DNA from: Asanoa ferruginea
Lineage (GTDB): Bacteria > Actinomycetota > Actinomycetes > Mycobacteriales > Micromonosporaceae
Length of the DNA: 64,000 bases
Assembly: GCF_003387075.1 (NCBI RefSeq)
Contig: NZ_QUMQ01000001.1
Location: 6,262,001-6,326,000, forward strand
Direction of reading: 5' to 3'
Shown here piece by piece: positions 61,520 to 64,000 of the stretch. Each line of letters begins with the position of its first letter. Positions within the stretch are counted from its first letter, which is position 1. The notes under the pieces were generated by a model. It ran no database searches. It had not been told where the DNA came from and was given only the letters and a program-made list of their open reading frames with translations. Made by a program: the position numbers and the translations under genes.

Positions 61520-62017
61520 ATGCCGGTCTTCAAGGTCCGCGATCTTATGATCAATCTGTTGCCCGAGGGTGGCGGGCCGTTGCCCCGCTGTCCGGGCGTC
61601 TCGTTGCCCAACTGTGCGGCCAACTCGTGCTTCAACGTCTCGGTCATCGGCTGCGGTGTCACCTGTCCCGCGATCACCCGGTGCACCCACGGCACGCTGA
61701 TCGCCGACACCTGCCCGGCGAGCTCCTGTTACAACTACACCTGCGAGGTCACCAACTTCAGCCGGGGCTGCGGCCAGGGATACACCTGCCTGATGCCGGG
61801 CGAGGGGATCGGCCAGGCCGAAGACCTGACCCTGCTCAAGCAGCAGCTCAGGTTGGCGCTCGAGCAGGTGGAGGCGCAGGAGGCGGCCCGCGACGAGGCC
61901 GAGCGGCCGCAGACGATCGAAGAGGTCGATCAGCTGACCGAGCGGCTCAACGACGCGCTCGACGAGCTGCGGCGCCGCCGGGTCGAGCTGTCGGAGCGCC
62001 CGGCCGACGGAGACTAG
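61520..62017 (+). CDS. Cys-rich peptide with coiled-coil tail, candidate RiPP precursor
   Basis: A 165-residue protein I do not recognise as a known family. It starts MPVFKVRDLMINLLPEGGG, a possible leader. Residues 24-90 hold 11 cysteines (24, 32, 37, 45, 49, 55, 65, 70, 75, 84, 90); six directly follow Ser or Thr. From about 98 on it is a charged helical coiled coil. There is no signal peptide or known metal motif. A strong AGGAGG (61506-61511) lies 8 nt before the ATG. It is first in an operon with a HopA1-like protein and a PqqD-kinase, which suggests it is the substrate they modify. Abundant Ser/Thr beside Cys would suit dehydration and lanthionine formation. A metal-binding or structural role is the alternative. 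Confidence 0.65.
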   Translation: MPVFKVRDLMINLLPEGGGPLPRCPGVSLPNCAANSCFNVSVIGCGVTCPAITRCTHGTLIADTCPASSCYNYTCEVTNFSRGCGQGYTCLMPGEGIGQAEDLTLLKQQLRLALEQVEAQEAARDEAERPQTIEEVDQLTERLNDALDELRRRRVELSERPADGD

Positions 62018-62022
62018 CCCCC

Positions 62023-63156
62023 GTGCCGGCTCCGGACCTGACCGCGGCCACCCTGCGCGCCAACCCCGCCTACGAGCTGGTGCCGTTCGCTCAGCTGCCA
62101 CCGGGCGAGCAGCGAGCCCTGCACGCGCTCACCCGCGACGCCGACTTCTACGGGATCCTGCGGCCCCGTGACGCGGCGAGCAGACTCGGCGTCAAGTCGG
62201 TGTGCCGCGAGACCGCGCTGCTGTTCGACACCCTGCGCGAGCCCGGCGGGTTGCCCGGATACCTGCGACCGGCCAGCGAGGAGGTCTGCGCGGAGCTGTG
62301 GCGGCTGCTGCTCGACGGCGTGCTGGAGCTGCGGGTCGACGACGGATACGTGTCCGGCCCGGCGGCGCACGGGATGGCCGCGGCTTCCGGCGATCCGCCG
62401 GCCACGGGCCGGATCGCGCGGCTGTCCGTCGCGGCCGTGCGCTACGGGCAGGCGCTCGAGCTCTCCAACACCCGCCGGTTGTCGGAGAAGCTGTATTCCT
62501 ACGGTCGGCAACCGCTGTCGCCACACTGGATTCGCACGCTCGGCGATCCCGACCTGGTCGCCCGCCACCTCGGCCTGCACCGCGGTGTGCCGCACCGGGA
62601 GTGGATAGCCGCGGCGGGTGGCACCGGCCCTGATCCCTGGCTGCGCTGGGCGCGGCGCGGTGCCCCGGCCCACGGTGCCGGCCTGGCCAAGCTCTACGTC
62701 AGCGTGGTCTGCGCCGACGTCGGCAGCGCCTTGCGGGTCACCGCGGCACTCGCCGCCGGTTCGTCCGCGGCATTCCTCAAGGTCGGCGGCGACCCGGCCG
62801 CGCTGCTGCGGCCCGACAAGCTCATGGTCTATTTCTGGAACCTCGACGACCTGCGCGAGTTCGCCTGTGCGCTGTCGGGTGAGCTGGCCGGGTGCGGCGT
62901 GCAGGGTGTGCCGTTCACGGCCGAACTGGCCGGTGACGGCCTGCTCTCGTGGGGGATGGACCCGCCGCCCGACGAGAGCGTGCCGGCCTGGCTCGGGCAG
63001 GAGAGCTGGCGGCTGTGGATCACCAACCGGCTGGCGGTCGCGCTGACCGGCGCCCGGGCGGCGGCCGAGCCGTGGCTGTTCGCTCTCGACCGGCTCCGCC
63101 TCGACGGGGTCGACACCGGGTCCTGGACCCCGATCGGCGCGGGCGCCGCCCAGTGA
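62023..63156 (+). CDS. HopA1-like (class V lanthipeptide LxmY/TvaD-type) protein
   Basis: A 377-residue protein. The C-terminal part resembles the T3SS effector HopA1 family: KLYVSVVCADVG, AAFLKVGGDPAALLRPDKLM (about 245-266) with the adjacent VYF, and VPFTAELAGDGLLSWGMDPP. In actinobacteria such proteins occur in class V lanthipeptide and thioamitide pathways, where with a phosphotransferase-type kinase they dehydrate Ser/Thr. HopA1-fold proteins are thought to act as the phospho-eliminating part. GTG at 62023 is 5 bp after the precursor stop, and its stop overlaps the kinase GTG. Assignment is by eye. Confidence 0.7.
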   Translation: MPAPDLTAATLRANPAYELVPFAQLPPGEQRALHALTRDADFYGILRPRDAASRLGVKSVCRETALLFDTLREPGGLPGYLRPASEEVCAELWRLLLDGVLELRVDDGYVSGPAAHGMAAASGDPPATGRIARLSVAAVRYGQALELSNTRRLSEKLYSYGRQPLSPHWIRTLGDPDLVARHLGLHRGVPHREWIAAAGGTGPDPWLRWARRGAPAHGAGLAKLYVSVVCADVGSALRVTAALAAGSSAAFLKVGGDPAALLRPDKLMVYFWNLDDLREFACALSGELAGCGVQGVPFTAELAGDGLLSWGMDPPPDESVPAWLGQESWRLWITNRLAVALTGARAAAEPWLFALDRLRLDGVDTGSWTPIGAGAAQ

Positions 63157-64000
63157 GCCTGCCACCCGAGTTGGTGCTGCCGGCCGACGTCCGACTCGTC
63201 CCGGTTGTCGAGCTGGCCGACGACCTGCGCGCTCAGCTCGACAGCGCGGAAGACGACTTCGTGTTGGTCCGGCCCCGCTCCCGGGCACCGTCCAAGGTGG
63301 TCAACGCACAGGCCGCCGAGCTGCTCGCCGGTTTCCGCGCACCGTCGTCGGTGGTCGACGCGGTCATCGGCTACAGCCGCGCGCACGGCACCGATCCGGA
63401 AGAGGATCTCGAGTCGGCCTTCCCGCTGATCAGCCAGCTGTTCGAGGCGCGGCTGCTGGTCGCGGCCGACGACGCCGACCGCGCCGGGGTCGCCGGCGTC
63501 TTCGAGCCCGGCCAACCGGTCGGCTCCTACACAGTGCTCGACCGGGTGCAGGCGCTCGAAGACACCGAGATCTACATCGCGAGGTCGGTAACCGACGACG
63601 TGGCGCTCAAGGTGTCGCGGTCGCCGGTCGACACACCACAGCCCGGCTTCGACCGCGAGGCGGCGGTGCTGCGGCACCTCGACGGCGAGGTCGCGCCGCG
63701 GCTGCTCGCCGACACGGCGCTCGACGGGCATCGCTGCCTGGTGACGTCGTGGTTCCCGGGCCGCCATGTGTCCACCGTGGCCGACGAGCTGCGCCGGCTC
63801 CCCGACGATCGCGTCGAGCTGGGGCGGCTGTGCGTCACGGTGCTCCGGGCCTACGCGCGGCTGCACCGGCGCGGCGTCGTGCACGGCGACGTGCACCCGC
63901 GCAACGTGCTGGTCGACCCGCTCGGTGAGGTCTGCGTCGTCGACTACGGGCTGGCCGGCTTCGCCTCGGCCGACACCGCGTTCGGCCCGCCGCCGCGGGG
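63153..64000 (+). CDS. PqqD-like domain fused to kinase, truncated by window end
   Basis: GTG at 63153 (GTGA overlap) opens a frame with no stop to the window end, 282 codons. Residues about 20-105 look like PqqD (RRE): KVVNAQAAELLAGFRAPSSV through a helical segment to FPLISQLFEARLLV. A kinase domain follows with VALKVS (Lys near 153), an Glu-containing FDREAAVLRHL helix, the catalytic loop HGDVHPRNVLVD (from 244) and VVDYGLA in the DFG position. HGDxHxxN is the form found in lanthipeptide and APH-type kinases. A C-terminal cyclase domain, if any, would be outside. It is the likely peptide-binding kinase for the precursor at 61520. Confidence 0.75.
   Translation, partial: MSLPPELVLPADVRLVPVVELADDLRAQLDSAEDDFVLVRPRSRAPSKVVNAQAAELLAGFRAPSSVVDAVIGYSRAHGTDPEEDLESAFPLISQLFEARLLVAADDADRAGVAGVFEPGQPVGSYTVLDRVQALEDTEIYIARSVTDDVALKVSRSPVDTPQPGFDREAAVLRHLDGEVAPRLLADTALDGHRCLVTSWFPGRHVSTVADELRRLPDDRVELGRLCVTVLRAYARLHRRGVVHGDVHPRNVLVDPLGEVCVVDYGLAGFASADTAFGPPPR

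Noticed and set aside
63153-64000. Calling the last gene a complete class III/IV lanthionine synthetase
   Set aside because: No lyase or LanC cyclase domain is visible before the window ends; only the PqqD-like region and the kinase lobe can be supported.

Overview
The window is very GC-rich, gene-dense chromosomal DNA with frequent GTG starts and many ATGA/GTGA/TGATG stop-start overlaps. A mycofactocin locus, SARP/TetR/MarR/GntR regulators, an F420-type oxidoreductase and a secreted chitinase with a ricin-type lectin domain point to a filamentous actinomycete. Micromonosporaceae is my best guess, but that is inference; no rRNA or tRNA is present to confirm it. I place about 57 protein genes, two of them frameshifted, one cut by each window edge. 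I see no RNA gene, CRISPR array or insertion sequence.

Region 1 (1-16196, all + strand) is an extended mycofactocin island. It begins inside the end of mftC (radical SAM/SPASM). Then come a FadH/Old-Yellow-Enzyme flavoprotein, four tandem mycofactocin-type SDRs, a MoxR ATPase with a VWA partner, a small monooxygenase-fold protein, a second FadH/OYE protein, an ETF/FixC/FixX module, mftE, a fifth SDR and mftF. The SDRs and OYE proteins probably use the peptide-derived cofactor, and the ETF-FixC-FixX set is a plausible route for its electrons to quinone. No mftD-like gene lies between mftC and mftF.

Region 2 (16254-43573) is mixed accessory and housekeeping DNA: an orphan HypF C-terminal-like protein carrying an 81-bp tandem repeat, a MarR/MFS pair, arfB, a ROK protein, a membrane-anchored GTPase-like pair, enoyl-CoA hydratase, a stand-alone LigD-type polymerase, a quinone-reductase-like enzyme, a GH18 chitinase, MerR/SDR and TetR/SDR divergent pairs, a P19-like protein, a phosphotransferase, an acyl-CoA ligase, a repeat-bearing SGNH hydrolase, a large SARP-NB-ARC-TPR regulator, a serine hydrolase, an F420-type reductase, and a copper-monooxygenase-like lipoprotein coupled to a kinase-like protein. 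Several intergenic palindromes look like operators.

Region 3 (43746-59590, all + strand) is one long operon headed by a 38-bp near-perfect palindrome and ending in a GntR regulator. It encodes a D-2-hydroxyacid dehydrogenase, a DapA-family aldolase/lyase, an SDR, an aminotransferase, a complete oligopeptide-type ABC importer, a Gfo/Idh/MocA dehydrogenase, a TldD/PmbA protease pair (each carrying a one-base frameshift) and two DUF4438-type proteins. The set reads as uptake and dismantling of a peptide-like compound.

Region 4 (59618-64000) holds a small membrane protein, an MFS exporter and, at the right edge, a three-gene operon: an 11-cysteine peptide with a coiled-coil tail, a HopA1-like protein, and a kinase with a PqqD-like N-terminal region. 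HopA1-like plus kinase pairs occur in class V lanthipeptide and thioamitide pathways, so this is the best candidate in the window for an undescribed peptide-modification system.
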